NCBI GenBank assembly: GCA_028289585.1
Contig: JANQPI010000020.1
Span: 408,039-472,038 of the forward strand
Reading direction: 5' to 3'
DNA length: 64,000 nucleotides
Origin: Candidatus Zixiibacteriota bacterium
GTDB lineage: Bacteria; Zixibacteria; MSB-5A5; GN15; FEB-12
Part shown: positions 35,660 to 45,412 of the stretch, one piece after another
Position numbering within the stretch: the stretch's first letter is position 1
Layout: each line of letters opens with the position of its first letter
Position numbers and translations under genes: made by a program
The notes under the pieces: generated by a model
The model's input: the letters and a program-made list of their open reading frames with translations, nothing else
What the model was told of the DNA's origin: nothing
The model's database searches: none

Positions 35660-36945
35660 TTCGCGACCGCGCTTGGACCCGACACCCGATTTTAACGTGG
35701 TTGGTCCGTGGGACGATTGCCTTCGGCATCGTCGCGCTCGTGTGGAGCTGCGGCGGTGTGCGTACGATCAAAGAGGAAGCGGCCACATCGGCTCTCAAGC
35801 TTCCGTTCGTCCGCGTGCTTCTCCTTGATACTGACGCCCGTACGCCGGTTGGCAGCGATGGATCATACGCGATCGAATGTCTGGCTGATGGTCGGCAGGA
35901 AGTCCTGTACGGATCAACGGCGATGAAACTGACCAACGTCCGTGGACGGATTGAATTGCGCGATGCCAATGATCAGATCGTACGCCGTCACCTCGACGAG
36001 GTTTCGTTTATCCCCCGTGGAAATCGAACCCGCTTGATTCTCGATCGTAAACGCTACCGCGGCTTGGTTCGGGTCGTGCCCAAAGGAGAGCGTTCACTCC
36101 AGTTTATCAACCTGATCTATATGGAAGACTACCTGAAGGGCGTCGTGCCGCCGGAGATTGGTCCTCGGAAACCAAACGAGGTGGAGGCGGTGAAGGCACA
36201 GGCAGTCGCGGCGCGAACCTATGCCATGGCCCATTTGCGACAGTATCCGAATGAGCCGTACGACATGAAAGCGTCGGTGATCGATCAGGTCTACGAAGGC
36301 TATGACATCGAAAACCCACTGGTTAATCTGGCGGTCAATGAAACGGCCGGACAGGTGCTCGTGTATCGAGATGAGTTTGTCGACGCCTACTACCACTCAA
36401 CCTGTGGCGGTTCCACTGATAACATCGAAGATGTCTGGGACGCCACGGCCCGTCCGTATCTGAAGGCGGTCCCCGACGCGGATACGTCGTGCGGGTGGTC
36501 GAAGTACTCCCGTTGGACGCAACGTTTCCCGGAAGCGACGCTGCGGACACGCCTCCAGGAGTATTTGAGTAATCAGCGAGGTCGCGATATCGTCCTTGAC
36601 CCGATCGCCGATCTCTGGATTGACGAACGTACGGCCGGTGGACGCATCCGAGAGCTTGTCGTGCGGACTGAACGTGACACGTATCGCTTCCGCCAGGATC
36701 AGATCCGTTGGGCCATTCGCCGCGATACAACCACGGCATTGATTCTACCATCAGCACGTTTCGACATCGACAAGCAGCATCATGCCGACGGACGATTGTC
36801 GTCAGTTACGCTCCGGGGGTCGGGTTACGGCCACGGCATTGGCATGTGTCAGTGTGGCGCAATTGGCAAAGCTCGATCCGGTTGGACCTACGCAACTATT
36901 TTGAAGCACTACTACACCGATGTTGATATCAAAACGCTGTATTAG
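35656..36945 (+). CDS. SpoIID/LytB-family lytic transglycosylase-like protein
   Basis: A 429-residue protein with an N-terminal hydrophobic segment and a lipobox-like LVWSC (Cys about residue 31), so it may be a lipoprotein. The SpoIID domain covers about residues 150-425 (YMEDYLKGVVPPEIG, EAVKAQAVAARTYA, YYHSTCGGST, GHGIGMCQCGA). SpoIID-family enzymes cut glycan strands that lack stem peptides. ATG 35656 overlaps the anmK stop. With nagZ and anmK this suggests a pathway for turning over and recycling denuded glycan. Sporulation is not implied. Confidence 0.88.
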   Translation: MIRDRAWTRHPILTWLVRGTIAFGIVALVWSCGGVRTIKEEAATSALKLPFVRVLLLDTDARTPVGSDGSYAIECLADGRQEVLYGSTAMKLTNVRGRIELRDANDQIVRRHLDEVSFIPRGNRTRLILDRKRYRGLVRVVPKGERSLQFINLIYMEDYLKGVVPPEIGPRKPNEVEAVKAQAVAARTYAMAHLRQYPNEPYDMKASVIDQVYEGYDIENPLVNLAVNETAGQVLVYRDEFVDAYYHSTCGGSTDNIEDVWDATARPYLKAVPDADTSCGWSKYSRWTQRFPEATLRTRLQEYLSNQRGRDIVLDPIADLWIDERTAGGRIRELVVRTERDTYRFRQDQIRWAIRRDTTTALILPSARFDIDKQHHADGRLSSVTLRGSGYGHGIGMCQCGAIGKARSGWTYATILKHYYTDVDIKTLY

Positions 36946-38386
36946 TGCCGTCATTTCAATCCTGGTTATCGCCGCCAGCCTATCAGCCCATGACTATCGA
37001 CTGTCGATCGGTGGGTCATTCGGGTACGGCACCCTCAACGGTGGTGACCTTCTGTCGTTTGACCCGAACACAAGCTTTGGCGGTCGTTTGGGAATTCGGC
37101 TTGGCGATCGCTGGCAACTCGACTTCAGCTATGATCGTCACCAGTTCGAAGCCGAACGTGACGTGACCGTCTCCGGCACCGTCGACGGTTTCGTCCTCGG
37201 GCAAGCCGCCGACTTTGCCAGCGACCGCTACGGACTGACTCTCAATCGCTGGCTCTTCGATCATCGAAGTGCTGTGAACTGGCAAATTGGGGTCGGCGGC
37301 GGACTGGCCGATTGGACAGTTACCGAGCCGGTTGGCGATACCGCATTCCTCGTTGCCGGAGACATCGGCCAAACAACCACCTTCACTGCTTCCGAGTTGT
37401 TTCTCACCGCGTCGACCGGTGTCATGCTGTTTTGGTCGCAATTGATTATGACCTCCCTGACCGTCAACGCCGACTACTTCACCGGTGGCGGTGTCTCACT
37501 GGCGTCGACGCTCGCCTCCGATCGTGACCGCTGGCAATTCTCGGCTCAGATCTCATTCAATCTCCTGCTTGGCCGGCTACAGCCAACGGGCGAACGCTGG
37601 CGCTCCGACCGGGCCTGGACCGAACAGCCATCGCTCCCTCCTGCCCGTCGGGTCGCCCCGGATCGCGACGGAGACGCCGATGGCGTTGTCGATGCTGACG
37701 ATGACTGCCCCAACACCCGTCCGGGCGTGCGGGTCAATGCTCGCGGGTGTGCGATCGACTCCGACCGCGATGGTGTTCCCGACGGTCTTGATGATTGCCC
37801 CACAACTCCGGTAGCGGCCCGCGGTCAGGTCGATATCTACGGCTGTCCAGTCGATCGCGACTTTGATGCCGTCCCCGACTATCGCGACGCTTGTCCCGAT
37901 GGGCCTATTGGTGGCCGGGTCGACTCGGTTGGCTGTCCCGTCGATAGCGATGGTGATGGTGTACCGGATGGACTTGATGATTGCCCCAACACCCTGCCGG
38001 GCATCGCTGTCGATCCGTTTGGCTGTTACGATCTCTCGATTTTCGCCGAGCCGATGACGCTCAACATTGACTACGAGTCTGGTTCGTTCGAAATTGATCC
38101 GCACTCGCAGGAGAAGCTACGGCGACTCGCCGGACTGCTCCTTCTCGTACCCGAAGTCAAACTCGAAATTTACGGGTATACGGATAACATCGGAACCGAA
38201 ACGGCCAATCGTTCCCTGTCGGAACGCCGGGCACGTCGAGTCCTCGATTTTCTCAGGAATCAGGGGGTGGAGGCTGCGCGAATGACCGCTGCCGGTCGGG
38301 GCGAAACCAACTTCGTGGCATCCAACGACACCGCCGCGGGCCGGTCCGCGAATCGGCGGATTGAGATCGTTTTTTATCGGCCATAA
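36920..38386 (+). CDS. OmpA-family outer-membrane protein with TSP3 repeats
   Basis: A 488-residue protein. A signal peptide (about 1-22) leads into an N-terminal beta-barrel (about 25-220). Thrombospondin type 3 repeats follow (about 240-365; DxDGDGVPDGLDDCP units), then a C-terminal OmpA peptidoglycan-binding domain (about 370-487; YTDNIGTETANRSLSERRA). It anchors the outer membrane to peptidoglycan. The ATG at 36920 overlaps the end of the SpoIID-family gene by 26 bases, so translation may be coupled to the wall-recycling operon. Confidence 0.9.
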   Translation: MLISKRCISAVISILVIAASLSAHDYRLSIGGSFGYGTLNGGDLLSFDPNTSFGGRLGIRLGDRWQLDFSYDRHQFEAERDVTVSGTVDGFVLGQAADFASDRYGLTLNRWLFDHRSAVNWQIGVGGGLADWTVTEPVGDTAFLVAGDIGQTTTFTASELFLTASTGVMLFWSQLIMTSLTVNADYFTGGGVSLASTLASDRDRWQFSAQISFNLLLGRLQPTGERWRSDRAWTEQPSLPPARRVAPDRDGDADGVVDADDDCPNTRPGVRVNARGCAIDSDRDGVPDGLDDCPTTPVAARGQVDIYGCPVDRDFDAVPDYRDACPDGPIGGRVDSVGCPVDSDGDGVPDGLDDCPNTLPGIAVDPFGCYDLSIFAEPMTLNIDYESGSFEIDPHSQEKLRRLAGLLLLVPEVKLEIYGYTDNIGTETANRSLSERRARRVLDFLRNQGVEAARMTAAGRGETNFVASNDTAAGRSANRRIEIVFYRP

Positions 38387-38394
38387 GGGGGCAC

Positions 38395-38961
38395 ATGTCC
38401 GAGCCGCTTCTACATTATGCCTATTCGCCTGATCCCGCCGCAAACCGGGGACATCGGCGGTTCTCACTCGTTATCTATCTCCCGGCAGAAATAGAGGGGA
38501 TCGTACAGCCACTGCGGGAACGATTCGATCCCGACTGTGGGATCATTCCCCCGCATGTGTCACTTGTCTTCCCCTTTGTTACGGAACTACCACTCGACGA
38601 CCTGTCGGTCCTCATTCGCGAGCATGTCGACCGCCTGACTGACATCGAGGTCTCTCTTCAGGAGCTCGGGGATTTCTATCCCGACTACCCGATCATCTAT
38701 TGGTCGCTCGAGGAGTCCGTGGCGTTGCATGAATTCTGCCTGTCGATGCATTCTCATCTGGGTCTCCCCGCTCCGTGCAAACACTTCTTCCCACACGTTT
38801 CAATCGCGCGGGAGATCTCCAATCACCGGGTAATGCTCGTCAAAGAGAAGATCATTCCGTACATTGAGCCGGTGTCATTCCGGCCCCAGGCGGTTGACCT
38901 GCTGGCTCCCGCCGCAGGTGACAACTGGGTGTCGGTTCGCACCTTTGTGCTGCCCCAATAG
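38395..38961 (+). CDS. 2H phosphoesterase superfamily protein (LigT/2'-5' RNA ligase-like)
   Basis: A 188-residue protein with the two HxS motifs of the 2H superfamily: HVS in IIPPHVSLVFP (about 46-48) and HVS in FFPHVSIARE (about 134-136). These enzymes act on 2',3'-cyclic or 2'-5' phosphodiester bonds in RNA or nucleotides. The ATG follows AAGGGGG by 4 bases. The substrate cannot be assigned from the sequence. Confidence 0.8.
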   Translation: MSEPLLHYAYSPDPAANRGHRRFSLVIYLPAEIEGIVQPLRERFDPDCGIIPPHVSLVFPFVTELPLDDLSVLIREHVDRLTDIEVSLQELGDFYPDYPIIYWSLEESVALHEFCLSMHSHLGLPAPCKHFFPHVSIAREISNHRVMLVKEKIIPYIEPVSFRPQAVDLLAPAAGDNWVSVRTFVLPQ

Positions 38962-39026
38962 CCGGGCAGTCACCGGGTTAAACCTTGCACGGGGTCCCAA
39001 AAGGCCGTAAACTGGCCGCGCCGCAT

Positions 39027-40313
39027 ATGCACGTTCTCATTGTTTCACAACACTTTCCGCCGGAGCGCGGAGCCGTTCGGCGAATCTACGATTTCGCTCG
39101 CTATTTTGTGGCCAATGGTCACAAGGTGACGGTGTTGACGGCCGTTCCACACTACCCCGACGGTATCGTACCGCCCAAGTATCGTGGCCGACTCTTCTTC
39201 GAGGAGGAGGTTGACGGCGTGCGTGTGCTGCGCTCGTGGGTACTTGCGGCATCGAACAAGTACCCCGGACGCCGGAAGATTGGTCAGATGACATTTCTTG
39301 TGACCGCTCTTCTCAACTCCCTTCGTATTCGCGAGTCGGTTGATCTTGTTCTGGCTACGACTCCTCCGGTGAATACGCCGGTCCTTGGCTATCTGCTCAG
39401 CCGGATGCGGCGCGCCAAGTACCTGTTGGAGGTGCGCGACCTGCAACCGGAAGCGAGTTGGGACAACGGGAATCTCAAAAAATCGCTGTTCACGAGACTC
39501 CTTCAGCGTGTGATGCACGGTATCTATCGCCGCGCCGATTGGGTCGTGACAGTCACCGACGGTTTCACCGAGTACATCCGCGATCTGGATAACCCGCCCG
39601 CTCGTGTCAGTACAATCAAGTCGGGCTTCTCGCGTGAATTCTATGACGCTCACGAGAACGGCGTCCGTAAGAAATTCGGTTGGCGCGACAAGTACCTGGT
39701 GCTCTATGCGGGAACGCTCGGCTGGGCGCATCACCATGAATCGATGATCGAGGCCGCGCGACGGCTCGTTGACCAACCGGACGTTCTCTTTGTCTTTGTC
39801 GGTGACGGTGAACGGCGCGAGGAACTCGAAGAAATGGTCTCGGCCTACCACCTGCGTAATGTCGCTTTCGTTGGGACGCAGCCGCTCGAGTCGATTCCCC
39901 AGTTTCTCAAGGCGTCGGACGTTCTCGTCGAGTCGCGCCGTGATGTGCCGATTACGCGAGGACTTATCCCGGCCAAGCTTTTCGAGTACATGGCCTCGGG
40001 TCGACCGATCATTCTTGGTTGTGGTCCTGGTGAAGCGATGAACGAACTCGACAGTGCCGGGCAGGCATTGGCGTTCAATGAAGACGGTGACCGTCTTGCC
40101 GATATCGTGTTAAAACTGAAGACCGGTGAGATCGATGGCAATCGACTCGGTCGTGAGTACCGCACGTACGCCAACGAGGTTCATCACCGACACATCTGGG
40201 CACAACAGTATCTCGAGATCATCGAAGAGCTCGTTGGTATTCCTCATTCAGAACTCGTGCGGACACCGGAGACCGTGTCGGCGCGCGATTCGTCGCAAGC
40301 TCCGATCGCCTGA
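39027..40313 (+). CDS. Family GT4-like glycosyltransferase
   Basis: A 428-residue glycosyltransferase of the GT4/WbuB-like type. The N terminus (MHVLIVSQHFPPERGAVRRI) has the nucleotide-sugar Rossmann start; DLVLATTPP and the donor-site region LYAGTLGWAHHH and KLFEYMASGRPII follow. It probably builds surface polysaccharide. ATG 39027 was chosen over TTG 38985. No genes of a large polysaccharide cluster adjoin it, although an O-antigen ligase-family gene lies at 57705-59165. Confidence 0.85.
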   Translation: MHVLIVSQHFPPERGAVRRIYDFARYFVANGHKVTVLTAVPHYPDGIVPPKYRGRLFFEEEVDGVRVLRSWVLAASNKYPGRRKIGQMTFLVTALLNSLRIRESVDLVLATTPPVNTPVLGYLLSRMRRAKYLLEVRDLQPEASWDNGNLKKSLFTRLLQRVMHGIYRRADWVVTVTDGFTEYIRDLDNPPARVSTIKSGFSREFYDAHENGVRKKFGWRDKYLVLYAGTLGWAHHHESMIEAARRLVDQPDVLFVFVGDGERREELEEMVSAYHLRNVAFVGTQPLESIPQFLKASDVLVESRRDVPITRGLIPAKLFEYMASGRPIILGCGPGEAMNELDSAGQALAFNEDGDRLADIVLKLKTGEIDGNRLGREYRTYANEVHHRHIWAQQYLEIIEELVGIPHSELVRTPETVSARDSSQAPIA

Positions 40314-40456
40314 TCGCAACCGGTTCTCAGCTCACTCGTATCTAGCAAAACATAGACAACCTGCGACGAAGTTCGGACGGATCATCGTCGAACATGATAC
40401 ACCATCCTCCGGCATCATCTTTCTTCCGCATTCAGATCGTTGTCGGGTGAATGTTG

Positions 40457-40484
40457 TTGTCGGGCGAATGAAATCGGATATACT
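40457..40484 (+). promoter_or_regulatory. Sigma70-type promoter for lon
   Basis: TTGTCG (40457-40462), a 16-base spacer and TATACT (40479-40484) lie 59 bases before the lon ATG at 40544. No heat-shock inverted repeat (CIRCE) was noticed. Confidence 0.5.
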
Positions 40485-40543
40485 GCGACCCGGGGAGGTC
40501 GACATGAGCGTTGCCCTCCCAACTGATCGGACATGAGGCACGC

Positions 40544-42943
40544 ATGAAGTTTGTCCATAACTCTGAAACGATCAACGTCAAGTCGAGCTTGCCGGCAATT
40601 CCGCTGCGCGACGTGGTCGTCTTTCCGCACATGATCTATCCGTTGCTCGTCGGACGGAAGTTTACAGTCCTGGCGTTGCAGGAAGCGATGATTCGCGACA
40701 AACAGGTCTTCCTCGTCGCTCAGCGTTCGGCCAATACTGATAATCCGAAGGCCGACGACCTGTATGCATCGGGTGTTGTCGCCCGCGTTTTGCAGGTCAT
40801 GAAACTGCCGAACGGCACGTTGAAAGTACTGGTCGAGGGACTCTTTCGCGCTCAGGCGTCTCACTTCTCGTGGTCCGACGGATACCTCAATGCGCGTGTC
40901 AAAGTCTTTGCCCCCGACAAGTCCGATCCCGATCGCGAACTTGAGGCACTGTCGCGTTCCGCGCAGGAACAGTTCGCTGAGTATGTCCGGATGAATCGTC
41001 GCGTCCCCGACGAGGTGCTCGTCTCGATATCGTCGATCGATCAGTATCATCAAATCGCCGATACAATTGCTGCACATCTCCTGCACAAGATCGATGTCAA
41101 GCAATCGATCCTCGAAGCGATCGATGTCAAAGATCAGTTCCGACTGCTTGGTGAGATTCTCAAGGAAGAGTTGGAAATCCTGAAGATCGAAATGAAGATC
41201 GAAGGTTCGGTCCGGGAATCGATGTCACGTTCCCAGCGCGAGGTGTACCTGCAACAGCAGTTGAAGGCGATTAAGGACGAGCTTGGTCAGGGCGAGGAAC
41301 CCGGTGCTGAGGTCGATGACCTGTGGGCGAAACTCGAAGAAGGTTCCTTCCCCGACAAGGTACGCGCCAAAGCCGAGGAGGAGATTCGCAAACTTTCGAA
41401 GATGCATCCCTACTCCGCGGAGGCCGGCGTTGTCCGTACTTATGTCGAGTGGATTCTTGCCTTGCCGTGGACAGCGGTCACTCAGGAGCGAACTGATTTT
41501 GAAATGGTCAAATCGATTCTCGATGGTGACCACTACGGACTCGAGAAAGCCAAGAAGCGAATTCTCGAACATCTCGCTGTTATTCGTCTCGCCGGTAAGG
41601 TGCGTGGGCCGATACTCTGTCTGGTTGGACCGCCCGGTGTCGGAAAAACCTCGGTCGGTCGGTCAATTGCCCATGCGCTGGGACGTGAATTCGTCCGTAT
41701 GTCACTTGGTGGCATTCATGACGAAGCTGAAATTCGTGGCCATCGCCGGACGTACATTGGGGCGATGCCCGGACGAATCATTCAGTCGCTGAAGAAGGCG
41801 GAAACGTCGAATCCGCTGTTCCTCCTCGATGAAATTGATAAGCTCGGCCGCGATTTCCGCGGTGACCCGGCGTCGGCTCTGCTCGAAGTCCTCGATCCGG
41901 AACAGAACAACACGTTTGCCGATAACTATCTTGAGTTGGAGTTCGACCTTTCGAACATCCTGTTCATTACGACAGCCAATTCGACGAGCACGATTCCCGA
42001 ACCTCTGCGGGACCGCATGGAGATTATTCGTCTCCCCGGTTATCTGACCTTTGAAAAGTTGTCGATCGCGCGCGACTACCTGCTACCGAAACTGAAAAAG
42101 GAAATCGGTCTTGGTTCGGTGCGGATCGACTTTCCCGACGATGCGATCAACGAAATTTCCCGCTACTACACACACGAGGCGGGCGTCCGCGAATTGGAAC
42201 GCCAACTCGGATCGGTGCTGCGAAAGATTGCCCTCTCGGTCGCCGAGGGGAAACAGATCCGCCGTCAGCGCATCACGCCCAAGAAGATCAACACGCTCAT
42301 CGGTCCTCGCAAATATGTCGAGACCGGGCTCAAGACGACGCCGACAGTCGGCTATGCTATTGGCCTGGCATGGACCGAATCGGGTGGCGAAGCACTGCCG
42401 GTGGAAGCGGTGCCGATGCACGGTAAAGGTAACCTGACGCTGACCGGCTCGCTTGGCGATGTCCTGCGCGAATCTGGTTCGACGGCGTTGTCGTACGTTC
42501 GCAAACACGCAATCAAGCTCGGCTTGCAGCCGAACTTCTATGAAAAGCTCGACCTGCATGTCCACATGCCGGAAGGTGCGGTTCCCAAAGATGGTCCGTC
42601 GGCGGGCATCACGTTGCTGACGGCTGTTGTCTCCGCGTTGACTGAGATTCCTACCCGTACGGATATCGCGATGACCGGTGAGATAACGCTTACTGGTGAC
42701 GTCCTTGCGATTGGTGGTCTTGCTGAAAAGCTGCTCGCAGCCAAACGCAATGGTATCACTGAAGTTGTGATTCCGGATCGAAATCGTAAGGATCTGGTGG
42801 AGCTTCGGCCGGAACTGCTCGAGGGAATCAATTTGCATTTCGTGAAGAACGTGCGCGATGTCCTCAAGCTCGCCCTGACCGAAATGCCCCGTCCGTTGAC
42901 GCGCGCGCAGACCGGTTCCCCGGCGGCGATTGGTCGCGCCTAA
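40544..42943 (+). CDS. lon: ATP-dependent Lon protease
   Basis: A 799-residue LonA protease that degrades misfolded and regulatory proteins. It has the N-terminal substrate-binding domain (PLRDVVVFPHMIYPL), an AAA+ module with Walker A GPPGVGKTS (about 362-370), and the C-terminal protease domain. The catalytic dyad is visible as Ser in DGPSAG (about 686) and Lys in AEKLLAAK (about 729). I used the ATG at 40544 rather than the TTG at 40511, which lies upstream of the conserved start. Confidence 0.95.
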   Translation: MKFVHNSETINVKSSLPAIPLRDVVVFPHMIYPLLVGRKFTVLALQEAMIRDKQVFLVAQRSANTDNPKADDLYASGVVARVLQVMKLPNGTLKVLVEGLFRAQASHFSWSDGYLNARVKVFAPDKSDPDRELEALSRSAQEQFAEYVRMNRRVPDEVLVSISSIDQYHQIADTIAAHLLHKIDVKQSILEAIDVKDQFRLLGEILKEELEILKIEMKIEGSVRESMSRSQREVYLQQQLKAIKDELGQGEEPGAEVDDLWAKLEEGSFPDKVRAKAEEEIRKLSKMHPYSAEAGVVRTYVEWILALPWTAVTQERTDFEMVKSILDGDHYGLEKAKKRILEHLAVIRLAGKVRGPILCLVGPPGVGKTSVGRSIAHALGREFVRMSLGGIHDEAEIRGHRRTYIGAMPGRIIQSLKKAETSNPLFLLDEIDKLGRDFRGDPASALLEVLDPEQNNTFADNYLELEFDLSNILFITTANSTSTIPEPLRDRMEIIRLPGYLTFEKLSIARDYLLPKLKKEIGLGSVRIDFPDDAINEISRYYTHEAGVRELERQLGSVLRKIALSVAEGKQIRRQRITPKKINTLIGPRKYVETGLKTTPTVGYAIGLAWTESGGEALPVEAVPMHGKGNLTLTGSLGDVLRESGSTALSYVRKHAIKLGLQPNFYEKLDLHVHMPEGAVPKDGPSAGITLLTAVVSALTEIPTRTDIAMTGEITLTGDVLAIGGLAEKLLAAKRNGITEVVIPDRNRKDLVELRPELLEGINLHFVKNVRDVLKLALTEMPRPLTRAQTGSPAAIGRA

Positions 42944-42966
42944 GCGGGCCGCCGCCTCTCTCACCC

Positions 42967-43575
42967 GTGGCGATTTCGTCTCGATTCGAGGCTCGATTTG
43001 TTGGTTCGTTTCCAGATCGACAATCGTTGCCCAAAGATCGTTGGCCGCAGGTCGCGGTCGCCGGTCGATCGAATGTGGGGAAATCGTCGCTCCTTAACAA
43101 ACTCCTTGCTCGTAAGGGGCTCGCCAAGGTATCGGGGACACCCGGTAAGACGCGCCTGTTAAACTTCTTTGCTGTCAATGAGCGTTTCTACCTCGTCGAC
43201 CTGCCGGGCTACGGCTACGCGCGGGTCAGTAAGTCGCTCCGCGCGAGCTGGGGACGCATGATCGAAGACTATTTGACAACCGAATCGCGGCTGGCCGGTC
43301 TCCTGCTCCTCATCGACTGTCGTCGCGAGATCACGCCGGAAGATCGGATGTTGCTTGACTGGCTGACCAATCGGTCCCTTCCTGTCCTGGTTGTGCTGAC
43401 CAAGACCGACAAACTCAGCCGTGGGGCTGTCGCCCGCAAAGTTCAAGCTGTTGAAGCTGAGATCGGCGCCCCGGTACAACCGTTTTCGACCACCTCGGGC
43501 CTGGGGAAGCGCGAGGTCGTCGCGGCTCTGAATGAACTCATTGGCTCCTACTCACCGGAACAAACTCATGGCTAA
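42967..43575 (+). CDS. engB: Ribosome biogenesis GTPase EngB (YihA/YsxC)
   Basis: A 202-residue GTPase for large-subunit assembly. The G1 motif GRSNVGKSS (about 31-39), a G3 DLPGYGYA and a G4 TKTD are all present. The start is GTG at 42967, 23 bases after lon. Its stop overlaps the purA start by 8 bases. Confidence 0.93.
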   Translation: MAISSRFEARFVGSFPDRQSLPKDRWPQVAVAGRSNVGKSSLLNKLLARKGLAKVSGTPGKTRLLNFFAVNERFYLVDLPGYGYARVSKSLRASWGRMIEDYLTTESRLAGLLLLIDCRREITPEDRMLLDWLTNRSLPVLVVLTKTDKLSRGAVARKVQAVEAEIGAPVQPFSTTSGLGKREVVAALNELIGSYSPEQTHG

Positions 43576-44842
43576 GAATCGCGCCGTTATTGGCTGCCAG
43601 TGGGGAGATGAGGGGAAAGGCAAGATTGTCGATCTGCTCGCGTCCGATGCGGACATCATCGCTCGCGCACAGGGTGGCGCCAACGCGGGTCACACGATTT
43701 GGATTGGCGACGAAAAACATATCTTCCATCTCATCCCGTCGGGCATTCTTCACGAGGACAAGCGCTGCTACATCGGCAACGGCGTCGTCTTGGATCCGTT
43801 CGGTCTGCGCGAAGAGCTGGCGCTGCTTGATGACAAGGGCGTTGCCTACGACAACCGCCTGTTCATTTCGGCCGCAACCAATCTCGTTCTGCCTTATCAC
43901 AAACTGATTGATGCGGTCGAGGAAGAACGGCGGGGGACGACGTCGATCGGGACAACGAAGCGTGGAATCGGCCCCGCGTACGTCGACAAGATTGCCCGCA
44001 ACGGCATCCGCCTCATTGATATCTTTTCGCCGGACCGTCTGCTCAAACGACTGGAGCATCAGCGCTCGATCAAATCTGAGTGGCTCGAAGGTTCTACCGA
44101 CGAGCGGGCCGACATCAATCGCACCTATCACGAACTGGTTGCAATGGCTGAGCAACTCCGACCGATGACGGTCGACGTTTCCCAGCATCTCAATTCCGCC
44201 TGGCGGGCGGGGAAGTCGTTGTTGCTCGAGGGAGCTCAGGGTGTCATGCTCGATGTCGACCTCGGAACCTATCCGTTTGCGACATCGTCCAACACCACTG
44301 TCGGTGGTCTGCTCACCGGGCTCGGCCTAGGTCCTCGTGTGATTGACGAAGTCGTCGGGGTTGCCAAGGCGTACACGACTCGCGTTGGGGGCGGTCCGTT
44401 TCCGACGGAACTGGTCGACGCGGTAGGCGACAAGATTCGTGACAATGGCGACGAATTTGGCGCAACGACTGGCCGCCCCCGTCGCTGCGGGTGGCTCGAT
44501 CTGGTCCTGCTTCGACATGCCGTACGAGTGTCGGGAATCGACAGCCTGGCCCTCACCAAACTTGATGTGCTCGACGCGTTCGACGAACTCAAAATCTGTA
44601 TTCGCTACGAACAGAACGGGAAAACACTGTCGGAGATTCCGCTCGACTTGGCTGAGTTGCATGGTGTAACACCCGTCTACGAAACGTTACCCGGATGGCA
44701 CGAGGAGACCTCGGGCATCACCGATCTCACGTCACTTCCCGATCGGGCGCGAGGGTATCTCGATTTCATCGCCCGCGATTTAAGTATACCCATCACCATT
44801 GTCTCAACCGGTGCCAAACGAGAGGAGACTATCGTTGTTTAA
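43568..44842 (+). CDS. purA: Adenylosuccinate synthetase
   Basis: A 424-residue PurA that makes adenylosuccinate from IMP, aspartate and GTP in AMP synthesis. The GDEGKGK phosphate loop (about 12-18), the NAGHTI segment and KRGIGPAY are conserved. ATG 43568 gives the standard N terminus and overlaps engB. The 3' end overlaps the FKBP lipoprotein start by 8 bases. Confidence 0.95.
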   Translation: MAKNRAVIGCQWGDEGKGKIVDLLASDADIIARAQGGANAGHTIWIGDEKHIFHLIPSGILHEDKRCYIGNGVVLDPFGLREELALLDDKGVAYDNRLFISAATNLVLPYHKLIDAVEEERRGTTSIGTTKRGIGPAYVDKIARNGIRLIDIFSPDRLLKRLEHQRSIKSEWLEGSTDERADINRTYHELVAMAEQLRPMTVDVSQHLNSAWRAGKSLLLEGAQGVMLDVDLGTYPFATSSNTTVGGLLTGLGLGPRVIDEVVGVAKAYTTRVGGGPFPTELVDAVGDKIRDNGDEFGATTGRPRRCGWLDLVLLRHAVRVSGIDSLALTKLDVLDAFDELKICIRYEQNGKTLSEIPLDLAELHGVTPVYETLPGWHEETSGITDLTSLPDRARGYLDFIARDLSIPITIVSTGAKREETIVV

Positions 44843-45335
44843 GCCACGACTGTTTGGCTATGGACTGGCCGCCGTGCTCCTGCTCGGAGCGTGCAGCAGT
44901 ACCGATGCTGAGGAGCAAACCGAACCTGTCGACACCGCCGAAACCGACACGCCGTCGGAGCCGACTGTCGACGAGGAAGGATTCACTGTTTTGGAATCAG
45001 GAGTCAAATTCAAGGACCTCACCGAGGGTGAGGGCCGGGCCGCCGAAATTGGCGATCGTGTTGTCTGCCACTATACGCTGTGGTTTCAGGATGGCGAACC
45101 AGGCGAGAAAGGGACGCGGTTTCAGTCGTCCAAAGACGACAATCGTCCGTTTCCCTGTCAGCTTGGCGTAAACCTTATCGAGGGGTGGTCCGAGGGGATG
45201 GTCGGCATGAAACCGGGCGGAGTTCGCGAGGTGCACGTGCCGTGGACCAAGGGATACGGCGCCAACGGGTACCCCGGCCACATTCCAGGCGAGATGGACC
45301 TGATCTTCGAGATTGAGTTCGTTCGCTACCAGTAA
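44835..45335 (+). CDS. FKBP-type peptidyl-prolyl isomerase, lipoprotein
   Basis: A 166-residue lipoprotein. It starts at TTG 44835, preceded by AGGAG with 8-base spacing and overlapping the purA stop. The lipobox LLGAC (Cys20) is followed by an acidic linker (about 22-45) and a C-terminal FKBP domain (VCHYTLWFQDG, GWSEGMVGMKPGG, GYPGHIPG). It probably folds periplasmic or outer-membrane proteins. The next terminator-like hairpin closes the engB-purA operon. Confidence 0.88.
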   Translation: MFKPRLFGYGLAAVLLLGACSSTDAEEQTEPVDTAETDTPSEPTVDEEGFTVLESGVKFKDLTEGEGRAAEIGDRVVCHYTLWFQDGEPGEKGTRFQSSKDDNRPFPCQLGVNLIEGWSEGMVGMKPGGVREVHVPWTKGYGANGYPGHIPGEMDLIFEIEFVRYQ

Positions 45336-45344
45336 GACGATCAC

Positions 45345-45371
45345 AACGGGCGGTGCAAGCCGCCCGTTTGC
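45345..45371 (+). terminator. Terminator-like hairpin after FKBP lipoprotein gene
   Basis: A 9-bp perfect stem (AACGGGCGG/CCGCCCGTT, 45345-45368) with a short T-run. The stem covers the GTG at 45353, which makes that GTG an unlikely start for the next gene. Confidence 0.65.
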
Positions 45372-45412
45372 TGACGGAAACTCGATGCCTCGACTTCCGG
45401 TTCTCAGCTCTG

